Below, piece after piece: positions 45,995 to 55,255 of a stretch of DNA of 64,000 nucleotides (the stretch's first letter is position 1; each line of letters opens with the position of its first letter). The stretch is from positions 1 through 64,000 of the forward strand of contig NZ_AKZI01000081.1 of NCBI RefSeq assembly GCF_000293785.1, given 5' to 3'. A program made the position numbers and the translations under genes. The DNA is from Rhodovulum sp. PH10 (GTDB lineage: Bacteria; Pseudomonadota; Alphaproteobacteria; Rhizobiales; Xanthobacteraceae). The notes under the pieces were generated by a model. The model made no database searches. It saw only the letters and a list, made by a program, of their open reading frames with translations, and was not told the origin of the DNA.

Positions 45995-47380
45995 ATGAAC
46001 TGTGAACTCAAGCCGAAGGACCGGATCGGCACGATCAATCCGATCTTCACCTGCCAGCCGTGCGGCGCGCAGTACGCCTCGATCGGCATCGAGGACTGTA
46101 TCGGCATCGTCCATGGCGGCCAGGGCTGCGTGATGTTCGTGCGGCTCCTGATCTCGCAGCACCTGAAGGAGAGCTTCGAGATCGCCTCCTCCTCGGTGCA
46201 CGAGGACGGCGCCGTGTTCGGCGCGCTCGACCGCGTCGAGGAAGCCGTCGACGTGCTCCTGATGCGCTACCCCAACGTCAAGGTGGTGCCGATCATCACC
46301 ACCTGCTCGACCGAGGTGATCGGCGACGACGTCGACGGCGTCGTCACCAAGCTGCAGGACGAGCTGCTCTCGGTGAAGTATCCGGATCGCGAGGTGCATC
46401 TGATCCCGATCCACACGCCGAGCTTCGTCGGCAGCATGGTGACCGGCTACGATGTCGCCGTGCGCGACTTCGTGAAATACTTCTCCAAGAAGGACAAGCC
46501 GAGCTTCAAGCTCAATCTGATCACCGGCTGGGTCAATCCCGGCGACGTGAAGGAGCTCAAGCACCTGCTCGCCGAGATGCAGGTCGATGCCACGGTGCTG
46601 TTCGAGATCGAGAGCTTCGACAGTCCGCTGATGCCGGACAAGAGCGCGGTGTCGCACGGCTCGACCACCATCCAGGATTTGGTCGGAACCGCGGACGCGC
46701 AGGGCACCATCGCGCTCAACCGCTACGAAGGCGGGCAGGCGGCCAAGTGGCTGCAGACGCGGTGGGACGTTCCGGCGATCATCGGGCCGACGCCGATCGG
46801 CATCCGCAACACAGACACCTTCCTGCGCAATGTGAAGGAGATGACCGGCAAGCCGATCCCGGAATCGCTGGTGCGCGAGCGCGGCATCGCGATCGATGCG
46901 ATCACCGACCTCGCCCACATGTTCCTCGCCGACAAGCGGGTGGCGATCTACGGCAACCCCGATCTGGTGATCGGCCTCGCGGAGTTCTGCCTCGATCTCG
47001 AGATGAAGCCGAAGCTCCTGCTGCTCGGCGACGAGAACGCCGGCTATGCCGACGATCCGCGCATCGCCGCACTGAAGGAGAACGTCGACTACCCGATGGA
47101 GATCGTCACCAATGCCGACCTGTTCGAGCTGGAGGACCGCATCAAGAACGGGCTCGAGCTCGATCTGATTCTCGGCCATTCGAAGGGGCGGTTCGTGGCG
47201 ATCGACAACAACATCCCGATGCTGCGGGTGGGCTTTCCCACCTACGACCGCGCCGGCATGTATCGCCATCCGGTGGTCGGTTACGCGGGCGCCACCTGGC
47301 TCGCCGAGCAGATGGCGAACGTGATCTTCACCGACATGGAATACAAGAAGAACAAGGAGTGGATCCTGAACGTGTGGTGA
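45995..47380 (+). CDS. anfK: Fe-only nitrogenase beta subunit AnfK
   Basis: The 461-residue product carries P-cluster ligands Cys20 and Cys23 region (IFTCQPCGAQYA), Cys45 (GGQGCVMF) and Cys104 (ITTCSTEVIGDD). The middle includes HTPSFVGSMVTGYD, and the C-terminus reads DRAGMYRHPVVGYAGATW. It lacks the long N-terminal extension of NifK, as is normal for AnfK. It pairs with AnfD and AnfG to form the dinitrogenase. A gap of about 160 bases before anfO contains no clear terminator. Confidence 0.97.
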   Translation: MNCELKPKDRIGTINPIFTCQPCGAQYASIGIEDCIGIVHGGQGCVMFVRLLISQHLKESFEIASSSVHEDGAVFGALDRVEEAVDVLLMRYPNVKVVPIITTCSTEVIGDDVDGVVTKLQDELLSVKYPDREVHLIPIHTPSFVGSMVTGYDVAVRDFVKYFSKKDKPSFKLNLITGWVNPGDVKELKHLLAEMQVDATVLFEIESFDSPLMPDKSAVSHGSTTIQDLVGTADAQGTIALNRYEGGQAAKWLQTRWDVPAIIGPTPIGIRNTDTFLRNVKEMTGKPIPESLVRERGIAIDAITDLAHMFLADKRVAIYGNPDLVIGLAEFCLDLEMKPKLLLLGDENAGYADDPRIAALKENVDYPMEIVTNADLFELEDRIKNGLELDLILGHSKGRFVAIDNNIPMLRVGFPTYDRAGMYRHPVVGYAGATWLAEQMANVIFTDMEYKKNKEWILNVW

Positions 47381-47539
47381 TCGCGGGCGTGGTCCCGGCG
47401 CCGTTTCGCGCGCGCGGCTCGTTCCCGCGGACGACGACGAGGACCACGAACGGCCGGCGGCGGAGGTGGTGAGCCGCCGCCGGTCCCACTCGTACCAGCG
47501 CATTGCTCGTCACGAAAACTCGCAGGGCCGGAGGCCCGC

Positions 47540-48250
47540 ATGAAGATCGCCGTCCATGTCGATGCCGAAGGCGAGGTCGCGAAAATCTCGCAACCCGGCG
47601 CCATCCTGGTGTTCGCGCAGAGCGGCGCCACCTGGACGGTGCACAAGACGATCCGCTTCGCCGTCGGCGACGCGCGTGATCTCGCCGCGATCCACGCGTC
47701 GCTCGCCGCCGCGGTCGCGGAGTTCGAGGACTGCCGGGTGTTTCTCTCGCGGGACGTGCGCGGTGTGGTCAACTCGATCCTGCAGGAGATGGGCATTCGA
47801 ACGTGGCAATCGCACGGCTCGTTGTTCGCCCAGCTCGACATCGTGGCGCGCCGGGAGAACGAACGTGATCAGCAGGAGGCGGCGGAGCAGCGCGCGGCGC
47901 GCAAGCACGAGCGGGAGCGCGGCCGGCACCGGCGCCACCATCTCGACGGCGTCGACAGCGGCGCCGAGAGGACCGGCCCGGAGCCGGTCGGCGCGCCCGG
48001 CAGCGGGCATTATCGGCTCGACCTCGTCGCGCTGCTCGCGACCGCGCCCGATGTCAATGCGTGGGACATTCTGATTCCGTTTCTCACCGGCACGCCGTTC
48101 CGCCGCCTCGACGTCGTGTGCGACGAGGTCCCGCGCTGGCTGGCGCGCGCCGTCCGCGCGCTGAACATGGTCGCCGAGGTCGAGCCGCCGGCCCGCCCGG
48201 GTGACACCTTCACCACCCTCGTCGTCCACAGACAGCAGGCCGTCCCATGA
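47540..48250 (+). CDS. anfO: AnfO, Fe-only nitrogenase accessory protein
   Basis: The 236-residue product matches the AnfO family: MKIAVHVDAEGEVAKISQPG at the start, FEDCRVFLSRDVRGVVNSIL, a highly charged middle (about residues 105-150, RAARKHERERGRHRRHH), and the C-terminal DILIPFLTGTPFRRLDVVCD. AnfO occurs only with Fe-only nitrogenase operons and is needed for diazotrophic growth on that enzyme in some species; its chemistry is unresolved. The His/Arg-rich centre could bind metal. It overlaps the next gene as ATGA. Confidence 0.9.
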   Translation: MKIAVHVDAEGEVAKISQPGAILVFAQSGATWTVHKTIRFAVGDARDLAAIHASLAAAVAEFEDCRVFLSRDVRGVVNSILQEMGIRTWQSHGSLFAQLDIVARRENERDQQEAAEQRAARKHERERGRHRRHHLDGVDSGAERTGPEPVGAPGSGHYRLDLVALLATAPDVNAWDILIPFLTGTPFRRLDVVCDEVPRWLARAVRALNMVAEVEPPARPGDTFTTLVVHRQQAVP

Positions 48251-48843
48251 TCCACCGCATCCCTCTCCGCACACCCTCGCCGACCGCGCGGCCGAAGGGC
48301 GGACGGTCGCGTCCGACCACGCTCTTGTTCGCCTATGGGGCGACGATGAATCCGTCGCAGATCGCGGTGCGCCGCAGCCGGCCGGCGGTGGTCGCGGTCG
48401 CCCGCCTGCCCGGCTGGGCGCTCGGCTTCTTCGGCCATTCGGAGGTGTGGGACAGCGCGCTCGAGACCCTGGTGCCGCAGGCGGGAGCCGAGACCTGGGG
48501 CGTCGTCTATGCGCTGACCGCGACCGATCTCGACCGGCTCGACGCCTGGCAGGGCGTCAAGCTGGACGGTGGCGGCAGCTATTTTCATTACCCGGTCGAG
48601 GTGATCGGCGAGGACGGCGCCACCCACCACGCGCTGTTCTATCGCAAGGCCGTGATGGGCGAGCCCGAGCTTCCGAGCGCCGAGTATCTCGCCTTCATCG
48701 CCGAGGGCGCGCGGGCGCGACACCTGCCGGCCGAGCGGGTCGCGGCGCTCGCGGCGATGCCGTCGCGGCCGGCCCGCTATCCGGTGCCGATGGGCGCGCG
48801 CGACGACGTGTTTCTCGCGCCCGAGCACACGTGCCAGTGCTGA
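48247..48843 (+). CDS. Gamma-glutamylcyclotransferase-fold protein of the anf operon
   Basis: The 198-residue product has the GGCT/AIG2-like signature FAYGATMNPSQIAVRRSRPA near residue 30 (YGxxM/L-N), then GFFGHSEVWDSALETLVPQA, WGVVYALTATDLDRLDAWQG with the expected catalytic Glu replaced by Asp at LDAWQG, and YRKAVMGEPELPSAEYL. It ends in CQC after a proline-rich stretch. Such enzymes cyclise gamma-glutamyl compounds. Translational coupling to anfO suggests a function in Fe-only nitrogenase physiology, for example glutathione or homocitrate-related chemistry, but this is not established. Similar genes accompany anf operons in other purple bacteria. Confidence 0.8.
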   Translation: MIHRIPLRTPSPTARPKGGRSRPTTLLFAYGATMNPSQIAVRRSRPAVVAVARLPGWALGFFGHSEVWDSALETLVPQAGAETWGVVYALTATDLDRLDAWQGVKLDGGGSYFHYPVEVIGEDGATHHALFYRKAVMGEPELPSAEYLAFIAEGARARHLPAERVAALAAMPSRPARYPVPMGARDDVFLAPEHTCQC

Positions 48844-48919
48844 TTTCGCCGGCTATGCCCCTCACGAGCGGCCGACGCGCGGCCGTTCCGGCGGGTGCGC
48901 ATTTTTCAGGAGTGTTTCG

Positions 48920-49447
48920 ATGACGAGCCTTGCCGACATCCCGTCCCGCCCGATGCGGCGCAGGAGCCGCGAGATCACCGACCGCGCCGAGATCGACGCG
49001 ATCGTCGGCGCCGACCGGGTGATGCATCTCGCGCTCGCGAGCAACGACGTGCCGTTCCTGGTGCCGGTGTTCTACGGATACGACGGCACCTCGCTCTATT
49101 TCCACTCGGCGAGCGCCGGCACGAAGATCGCGATCCTGAAGGAGAACAATCGGGTCTGCTTCGAGATCTCGGTCGACCAGGGGGTGGTGGTCGCCGAGGA
49201 GCCGTGCGACTTCGAGGCGCGGCACCGCACGGTGATCGGCTTCGGCCGGGCGAGCTTCGTCACCGACGAGGCCGAGAAGGTCCGGGCGCTCGACCTGATC
49301 GTGAAGAAGTTCACCGACACGCGGTTCGACTATCCGAAGGGCAAGCTGTCCATCACCACGGTGGTGCGGATCGACATCGACGGCATCAAGGGAAAATCCT
49401 ACGGGATCGGCGAGCCGCGGCCGGAGGAGACCGTCGAGGAGGAGTGA
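48920..49447 (+). CDS. NimA/PPOX-type split-barrel flavin- or heme-binding protein of the anf operon
   Basis: The 175-residue product belongs to the pyridoxamine-phosphate-oxidase-like FMN-binding split-barrel family, closest to the NimA-type group: REITDRAEIDAIVGADRVMH, PFLVPVFYGYDGTSLYFHSA, GTKIAILKENNRVCFEISVD and a C-terminal DIDGIKGKSYGIGEPRP. These bind flavin or heme and often reduce small molecules. A heme-FAD oxidase, Anf3, is linked to Fe-only nitrogenase in other species and consumes O2; whether this gene is related to it is untested. It is 76 bases downstream of the GGCT-like gene and is the last plus-strand anf-linked gene. Confidence 0.78.
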   Translation: MTSLADIPSRPMRRRSREITDRAEIDAIVGADRVMHLALASNDVPFLVPVFYGYDGTSLYFHSASAGTKIAILKENNRVCFEISVDQGVVVAEEPCDFEARHRTVIGFGRASFVTDEAEKVRALDLIVKKFTDTRFDYPKGKLSITTVVRIDIDGIKGKSYGIGEPRPEETVEEE

Positions 49448-49467
49448 CCGACGCCCCGGCGTAAGTC

Positions 49468-49520
49468 GCGGTCTCGTGGTTGGAGACGCGCTCCTCGAGC
49501 GCTGCTCACCACGAGGTCGG
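49468..49520. terminator. Possible hairpin between the convergent anf operon and draT
   Basis: CTCGTGGT near 49472 pairs with ACCACGAG near 49507 across a GC-rich loop, in the gap between convergent genes. It lacks a T-run, so a terminator function is only a suggestion. Confidence 0.3.
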
Positions 49521-49549
49521 ACGCCGCGAGCCCACGGACCGCGGCGACA

Positions 49550-50386
49550 TCAGAACCAGCCGTGATGGGCGCGCACCTTGTAGCGGCCGCCGATCACCAG
49601 ATACTCACCCTCGTGGTCGAGCACGGTGCCGGCGAGCAGGCCGGGGAAGAACAGGAGCTTCACGGTCGGCACCTCGGTCTCCAGCACCCAGTCGCCGAAC
49701 TCGTCGGCCCGCTCCTTGGAGGCGCTGAACGACACCAGATTGTTCAGCCGGACGATGCAGTGCCGGGTGCGGGCGTCGCCCTCGACCAGCTGCTCCTCGA
49801 CATTGTTGGTGCCGCGCCACAGGCGCACGAAGCGCGGCCCCGGCGCCTTGAAGCGGCGGATGCTCCACTGGCAGAACTCGTAGACGAGATCGAACTGCTG
49901 ATGGATGCAGTTGTCGTGGAAGCGCGGGTCGGTCTTCTCGGCGAGATAGGCGATCCAGCCGGGGGAGGGAAACAGGCCGAGGCGCTCCTTGTGAAACACC
50001 GGCACCAGCCCGAACCGGCTCTCGACCCACCCCTTCAGCACCGCCGCCTTGGCGCTGTTGGAATCGACGCCCCAGCCGCGCAGCAACTCGACATAGCTGG
50101 TCGCGCCGCGTCGCCGGCCCACGGCTGCGTCCTCGGGCGGCGGGCCGAGGCCGAACTCCAGCTCCATGTAGTGGGCGAACACCTCGGCCGCCTCGGCCTG
50201 CGTGCCGCATCGGGCGAGCAGGCGAAACAGCCCGGGATGGGTTTCGCGGGTGCCGTGGATGGTGACCCGCCGCAGGCAGCGGTTGAAGGTGGTGGAGCCG
50301 AGCAGCGGCACCGGCACGCCGACCATGTTGGCGCAGTACCAGTGCTCGGGATCCTCGGTCCGCGGCTGATCGAACGACACGGTCAT
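49550..50386 (-). CDS. draT: NAD+-dinitrogen-reductase ADP-ribosyltransferase DraT
   Basis: The 278-residue product is a DraT: YCANMVGVPVPLLGSTTFNR near the start, FGLVPVFHKERLGLFPSPGW, QFDLVYEFCQWSIRRFKAPG, RLWRGTNNVEEQ (NAD-binding Arg), NNLVSFSASKERADEFGDWV with the S-F-S motif, and a C-terminal GEYLVIGGRYKV. DraT transfers ADP-ribose from NAD to Arg101 of the Fe protein when ammonium is added or light is lost. It is transcribed towards the anf operon. The reversing glycohydrolase gene draG, often next to draT, is not in the window. The ATG at 50386 gives the normal family length. Confidence 0.93.
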   Translation of the reverse strand: MTVSFDQPRTEDPEHWYCANMVGVPVPLLGSTTFNRCLRRVTIHGTRETHPGLFRLLARCGTQAEAAEVFAHYMELEFGLGPPPEDAAVGRRRGATSYVELLRGWGVDSNSAKAAVLKGWVESRFGLVPVFHKERLGLFPSPGWIAYLAEKTDPRFHDNCIHQQFDLVYEFCQWSIRRFKAPGPRFVRLWRGTNNVEEQLVEGDARTRHCIVRLNNLVSFSASKERADEFGDWVLETEVPTVKLLFFPGLLAGTVLDHEGEYLVIGGRYKVRAHHGWF

Positions 50387-50617
50387 CGGGATCGGACCTG
50401 CTTCGGCGCCTCGGCAATCGCGCGAGCCGGCGTTCCCCGGGCGCCGACCGGCCGCCGACCGAGCGGCCACCGTCGCTCGGGCCGCCGAGCCGTATCGGAC
50501 GGTATACATGGGCACGACCCTGTGACAAGCCCGGCGGCGGCCCGACGAAGCGCCGCCGCCGCGCCTTCCGGAGTGCCGTGTCGCGTCCCCTCCTCGCTTC
50601 CCTGCTCCCGCCTCTCG

Positions 50618-50890
50618 TCAGCCCCCCGCCTCGGGCACCCCGGCCTCGATCGCCAGCGCGTGCACGCCGCCGGCGATCTCGTCGGCCAGCGCCGCGTTGA
50701 TCATGCGGTGGCGCTCGATCCGCGACGTTCCGCGAAACGCTTCGGCAACGATGCGCACCCGAAAATGGGTCTCGCCTTCCGGCCGCGCACCCGCATGGCC
50801 GGCATGCCGTGCGGACTCGTCGATCACCTCGAGGCGAGCCGGCGCGAACGCCGCCTGGAGCTTTTCCGTCATCCTGTCGCGAACACCCAT
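50618..50890 (-). CDS. bolA: BolA-family protein
   Basis: The 90-residue product is BolA-like: RLEVIDESARHAGHAGARPE, THFRVRIVAEAFRGTSRIER and HRMINAALADEIAGGVHALA, with the conserved His in HAGH and the C-terminal His that bind an Fe-S cluster with a monothiol glutaredoxin. It is divergent from the J-domain gene, the arrangement seen in many Hyphomicrobiales. A start at an internal ATG (MTEKLQAAF) would give a protein six residues shorter. Confidence 0.9.
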   Translation of the reverse strand: MGVRDRMTEKLQAAFAPARLEVIDESARHAGHAGARPEGETHFRVRIVAEAFRGTSRIERHRMINAALADEIAGGVHALAIEAGVPEAGG

Positions 50891-51013
50891 GGCGCATCCT
50901 ATGTAGGAGAGGCTATTCCCCGAAACCGAGCGGTCCGGTTCGAACCGGCCGGCAGCACATCGGTCGCCCCCTGTCAATTCTTGCAGGGTCCCCGACGACG
51001 TCCATAATGGGCC

Positions 51014-51637
51014 GTGATGAAGTTCGACTCACCCTTATTCGACCGCATTCGCGTCAAGCCCGATCGCGACCGCCGTCCCGCCGAGGGACCGGTCTGCGAG
51101 TGGCCGGGCTGCTGCGCGGTCGCCACCCATCGCGCCCCCAAGGGTCGGACCCAGGCGCGCGAGTACTGGCGATTCTGCCTCGAGCACGTCCGCCAGTACA
51201 ACCAGTCCTACGACTACTTCGCCGGCATGAGCGACGCTGCGGTGGCGTCCTTTCAGAAGGACGCGCTGACCGGCCACCGGCCGACCTGGAAGCTCGGCAT
51301 GGCCGGGCCGCCGCGCATGAAGCGCTTGCACGAGCGGGTGTTCGGCGACGGCCCGGACGACCCGTTCGACGTCTATCGCGAGATCGGCGGCGCCGCCGGC
51401 CCGCACCCCGAGAGCCGCGCCGAGCAGGAGCGCCGCACCGTGCGCAATGCCGAGCGCAAGGCGCTGCAGTCGCTCGGCCTCGACGCCGGCGTCGGGCGCG
51501 CCGAGATCAAGGGCCGCTTCAAGGAACTGGTGAAGCGCCACCACCCGGACCTCAACGGCGGCGACCGCGGCGCCGAGGACAAGCTGCGCGAGATCATCGA
51601 AGCCTATACCTACCTCAAGTCCACCGGCCTCGCCTGA
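51014..51637 (+). CDS. J-domain protein (DnaJ-like, C-terminal J domain)
   Basis: The 207-residue protein has its J domain at the C-terminus: LQSLGLDAGVGRAEIKGRF, KELVKRHHPDLNGGDR with the essential HPD, and LREIIEAYTYLKS. The N-terminal 120 residues hold a CxxxGCC-like motif (VCEWPGCCAVATHRAPKG) and YWRFCLEHVRQYN, suggesting a small Cys/His metal site. J domains stimulate Hsp70. The gene lies between bolA and cobS as in related genomes. Confidence 0.88.
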   Translation: MMKFDSPLFDRIRVKPDRDRRPAEGPVCEWPGCCAVATHRAPKGRTQAREYWRFCLEHVRQYNQSYDYFAGMSDAAVASFQKDALTGHRPTWKLGMAGPPRMKRLHERVFGDGPDDPFDVYREIGGAAGPHPESRAEQERRTVRNAERKALQSLGLDAGVGRAEIKGRFKELVKRHHPDLNGGDRGAEDKLREIIEAYTYLKSTGLA

Positions 51638-51947
51638 TCCGGCGTGCGGTCCGGTTCCCGTCGTGCTCCGTCCGGCCGTCGCCGCTCGCGGCCTCTCGAC
51701 GTGGTTCGGGACCGGTGAACCGGGCGAGCGACAAAAGGTTGAGACACAAGGGTGCCCCGCGTTCACTGAACGGTGACAAGCGGCGTCGCCCTCCCCATAT
51801 TCCGGCAGGCTTCCGATCATTCGTACCGGTCTGCCGAGGCGGCCCGCACCGAGCACCTTCCGTGCCGGCCGGCCGGTCTGCTAGCTTGCGAGGCGTTTCG
51901 CGCGCTTCGAGCCGATCGTCCCCGGCGAGCCCGGGGCAGGAGGAGAG
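51638..51947. other. Intergenic region before cobS
   Basis: About 310 bases carry no gene. TTGAGA near 51739 with TTCACT 17 bases later is a weak promoter candidate for cobS. No cobalamin-riboswitch core was seen. Confidence 0.4.
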
Positions 51948-52934
51948 ATGACTGCCACCACTGAAGCCGTGGCCGGGCTGCCCGACATGACCGTGTCGGT
52001 GCGACAGGTGTTCGGGATCGACGTCGACCTCGAGGTGCCGGCCTATTCCGAGCCCGACGAGCACGTTCCGGAGATCGATTCCGACTACCGGTTCGACCGC
52101 CCGACCACCCTCGCCATTCTCGCCGGCTTCTCGCGCAACCGGCGCGTGATGATCACCGGCTATCACGGCACCGGAAAGTCGACCCATATCGAGCAGGTGG
52201 CGGCCCGCCTCAACTGGCCCTGCATCCGCGTCAATCTCGACAGCCACATCAGCCGCATCGACCTGATCGGCAAGGATGCGATCGTGATTCACGAGGGCCA
52301 GCAGGTCACCGAGTTCCGCGACGGCATTCTGCCGTGGGCGCTGCAGCACAACGTCGCGCTGTGCTTCGACGAGTACGACGCCGGCCGCCCCGACGTGATG
52401 TTCGTGATCCAGCGCGTGCTCGAGGTGTCGGGCCGGCTGACGCTGCTCGACCAGAACAAGGTGATCAAGCCGCACCCGGCGTTCCGCCTGTTCGCCACCG
52501 CCAACACGGTCGGCCTCGGCGACACCTCCGGCCTCTATCACGGCACCCAGCAGATCAATCAGGGCCAGATGGACCGCTGGTCGATCGTCTCGACGCTGAA
52601 CTATCTGCCGCACGACAACGAGGTGGAGATCGTGCTCGCCAAGGCGAAGCACTATCGCAACGAGAAGGGCCGCGACATCGTCGGCAAGATGGTGCGGGTC
52701 GCCGACCTCACCCGCAACGCCTTCATGAACGGCGACCTGTCCACCGTCATGAGCCCGCGCACGGTGATCACCTGGGCGGAGAACGCCGACATCTTCAAGG
52801 ATATCGGCTTCGCCTTCCGGGTGACGTTCCTCAACAAGTGCGACGAGCTGGAGCGCCCGCTGGTGGCCGAGTTCTACCAGCGCTGCTTCGGCCAGGAGCT
52901 GCCGGAGTCGGCCGTCAACATCGCGCTGAGCTGA
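51948..52934 (+). CDS. cobS: Cobaltochelatase subunit CobS
   Basis: The 328-residue AAA+ ATPase of the aerobic cobaltochelatase has Walker [41 protein letters not shown], Walker [21 protein letters not shown], and the sensor region [20 protein letters not shown]. CobS and CobT form a chaperone-like complex that, with CobN, inserts Co2+ into hydrogenobyrinic acid a,c-diamide. A GGAGGAG site precedes the ATG. cobT lies 360 bases further, interrupted by a small antisense gene. Confidence 0.95.
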   Translation: MTATTEAVAGLPDMTVSVRQVFGIDVDLEVPAYSEPDEHVPEIDSDYRFDRPTTLAILAGFSRNRRVMITGYHGTGKSTHIEQVAARLNWPCIRVNLDSHISRIDLIGKDAIVIHEGQQVTEFRDGILPWALQHNVALCFDEYDAGRPDVMFVIQRVLEVSGRLTLLDQNKVIKPHPAFRLFATANTVGLGDTSGLYHGTQQINQGQMDRWSIVSTLNYLPHDNEVEIVLAKAKHYRNEKGRDIVGKMVRVADLTRNAFMNGDLSTVMSPRTVITWAENADIFKDIGFAFRVTFLNKCDELERPLVAEFYQRCFGQELPESAVNIALS

Positions 52935-52973
52935 CCTGCGGCGAGCGGACGGGTGGCGAGCGGACCGGGTGGC

Positions 52974-53225
52974 TCAGTCGTGCCCCTCGAGGGCGGAGAG
53001 GCGCTGCTCGATCGCGCCGAGCCTCTCCTCCACCTCGGCGGCGGCGTAGCGGCCCAGCACGCTCTCCCCGAAGGCGAGCTTGCGGAGCTTTTCGATGCGC
53101 TCGGTGACGTCGTCGAACCGCTGGTTCGTCTGTTCCTGGTTCCGATCGATCTTTCGGTCCAGCGCTTCGATCATCGCGCGAATGTCGCGCAGCACGTACA
53201 GAGTGTGGTTTTCCGGGTCGGCCAT
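52974..53225 (-). CDS. Small coiled-coil protein between cobS and cobT
   Basis: The 83-residue product starts MADPENHTLYVLRDIRAMIE and continues with heptad-like segments (ALDRKIDRNQEQTNQRFDDV, TERIEKLRKLAFGE and VEERLGAIEQRLSALEGH). It is strongly predicted-looking as a coiled coil, with no membrane or metal motif. It lies opposite to cobS and cobT and fills the gap between them. I do not know its function; similar genes are found at this spot in related bacteria. The regular heptads support real coding. Confidence 0.65.
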   Translation of the reverse strand: MADPENHTLYVLRDIRAMIEALDRKIDRNQEQTNQRFDDVTERIEKLRKLAFGESVLGRYAAAEVEERLGAIEQRLSALEGHD

Positions 53226-53295
53226 GGCTCGGTCTCGCGCGTTCCGGTAGAAAGATGAGCCCGCGGTGCGGGCAAGTAAAGGTCGTGGATCACCC

Positions 53296-55197
53296 ATGGC
53301 ATCGAACAGCAAGCCGAGAAGCGGCAAGGACGCCCCGAACGAGCCCTTCAAGCGGGCGGTGACGATCTGCCTGCGGGCGATCGCCCGCAAGGGCGACCTC
53401 GAGGTGGTGTTCGCCTCCGACCGGCCGGGCGTCACCGGCAGCAAGGCGCGGCTCCCCGAGCCGCCCCGCAAGATCTCGCGCGCGGACGCGGCGATCGTGC
53501 GCGGCCATTCGGACTCGATGGCGCTGCGCATGGCCTGTCACGACGGCACCGTGCACCGCAAGCTGATGCCGGCGAACCAGCAGGCCCGCGCGGTGTTCGA
53601 GGCGGTCGAGCAGGCCCGCGTCGAGGCGATCGGCGCGCGGCGGATGCCCGGTGTCGCCGAAAATCTCGGCGCCATGCTGACCGACCGCTATCACCGCGGC
53701 CGCTACGACGAGATCACCGACCGCGCCGACGCGCCGCTCGAGGACGCGTTGGCGATGATCGTGCGCGAGCGCTTGACCGGCGCCGCCCCGCCGCCGCCAG
53801 CGCGCAAGATCGTCGAGCTGTGGCGCCCGTTCATCGAGGCCAAGGCCGGGCGCGACCTCGACAAGCTCGGCCGCGTGCTGGAGGACCAGCGCCGGTTCGG
53901 CGACATCGTCCACGATCTGCTCGACTCGCTCGAGATGGGCGACCAGCGTGCCTCCTCGCAGGAGGACGAGCCGGAGGAGGACGATTCCTCCAACGAGGGC
54001 CAGAGCGACGAGCAGGACCAGAGCGGCGAGACGAGCGAGTCGGAATCGAGCGAGCAGGCGAGCGTCGAGGACGCCGACGCCTCCGCCGAGGAGCAGCCCG
54101 ACAGCATGGCGGAAGCGCTCGACGCGCCCTCCGCCGAGCTGCCGGACGACGCCGAATCCGGCGACCCCGACGCCGCCTCCGAGCCGTGGCGAACGCGCCA
54201 GCGGCCGAACGAGCCGCGCGGGCCGGACTATCGCGCCTTCACCACCAAGTTCGACGAGATGCTGGGCGCCGAGGATTTGTGCGAGCCGGAGGAGCTCGAG
54301 CGGCTGCGCGGCTATCTCGACAAGCAGCTCGCGCATCTGCAGGGCGTGGTCGCCCGCCTCGCCAACCGCTTGCAGCGCCGGCTGATGGCGCAGCAGAACC
54401 GCGCCTGGGACTTCGACCTCGAGGAAGGCCTGCTCGACCCCGCCCGCTTGACCCGCGTGGTGATCGACCCGATGCACCCCCTCTCGTTCAAGGCCGAGAA
54501 GGACACGGATTTCCGCGACACGGTGGTCACGCTGCTGATCGACAATTCGGGCTCGATGCGCGGGCGTCCGATCACGGTCGCCGCCACCTGCGCCGACATC
54601 CTCGCCCGCACGCTCGAGCGGTGCGGCGTGAAGGTGGAGATTCTCGGCTTCACCACCCGCGCCTGGAAGGGCGGGCAGTCGCGCGAAAAATGGCTCGCCG
54701 AGGGCAAGCCGGTGCATCCCGGCCGCCTCAACGATCTGCGCCACATCGTCTACAAGGCGGCCGACGCCCCCTGGCGTCGCGCGCGAAAGAATCTCGGGCT
54801 GATGATGCGCGAGGGCTTGCTCAAGGAAAACATCGACGGCGAGGCACTGGACTGGGCGCACAAGCGCCTGCTCGGCCGCCCCGAGCAGCGAAAGATCCTG
54901 ATGATGATCTCCGACGGTGCGCCGGTCGACGACTCCACGCTGTCGGTCAATTCCGGAAATTATCTCGAGCGCCACCTGCGCTTCATCATCGAGGACATCG
55001 AGACCCGCTCGCCGGTCGAGCTGATCGCCATCGGCATCGGCCACGACGTGACGCGCTACTATCGCCGAGCGGTCACCATCGTCGACGCCGAGGAGCTGGG
55101 CGGCGCGATGACCGACAAGCTCGCCGAGCTGTTCGACGAGAAGATCCTGGCGAAGCAGGACCGCCGCGCCAAGCGCTCCGGCCGGCTCGCTTCGTGA
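53296..55197 (+). CDS. cobT: Cobaltochelatase subunit CobT
   Basis: The 633-residue product has an N-terminal conserved domain ([20 protein letters not shown], about 1-210), an acidic low-complexity middle (about 220-300; runs of Glu, Asp, Ser and Gln such as [13 protein letters not shown]), and a C-terminal von Willebrand A domain with the MIDAS motif [13 protein letters not shown] and [18 protein letters not shown]. It works with CobS. Start at the ATG of 53296. The acidic segment is typical of CobT and may act as a flexible arm or metal sink. Confidence 0.95.
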   Translation: MASNSKPRSGKDAPNEPFKRAVTICLRAIARKGDLEVVFASDRPGVTGSKARLPEPPRKISRADAAIVRGHSDSMALRMACHDGTVHRKLMPANQQARAVFEAVEQARVEAIGARRMPGVAENLGAMLTDRYHRGRYDEITDRADAPLEDALAMIVRERLTGAAPPPPARKIVELWRPFIEAKAGRDLDKLGRVLEDQRRFGDIVHDLLDSLEMGDQRASSQEDEPEEDDSSNEGQSDEQDQSGETSESESSEQASVEDADASAEEQPDSMAEALDAPSAELPDDAESGDPDAASEPWRTRQRPNEPRGPDYRAFTTKFDEMLGAEDLCEPEELERLRGYLDKQLAHLQGVVARLANRLQRRLMAQQNRAWDFDLEEGLLDPARLTRVVIDPMHPLSFKAEKDTDFRDTVVTLLIDNSGSMRGRPITVAATCADILARTLERCGVKVEILGFTTRAWKGGQSREKWLAEGKPVHPGRLNDLRHIVYKAADAPWRRARKNLGLMMREGLLKENIDGEALDWAHKRLLGRPEQRKILMMISDGAPVDDSTLSVNSGNYLERHLRFIIEDIETRSPVELIAIGIGHDVTRYYRRAVTIVDAEELGGAMTDKLAELFDEKILAKQDRRAKRSGRLAS

Positions 55198-55255
55198 CGC
55201 GCCGGTGACCGGGTCCGAGGCGCCCCACCGAGCGCTCCGCCGGACGGGCCTTCCG

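Noticed and set aside
51638-51947. A cobalamin riboswitch before cobS
   Set aside because: No conserved B12-box or matching stem arrangement could be seen.
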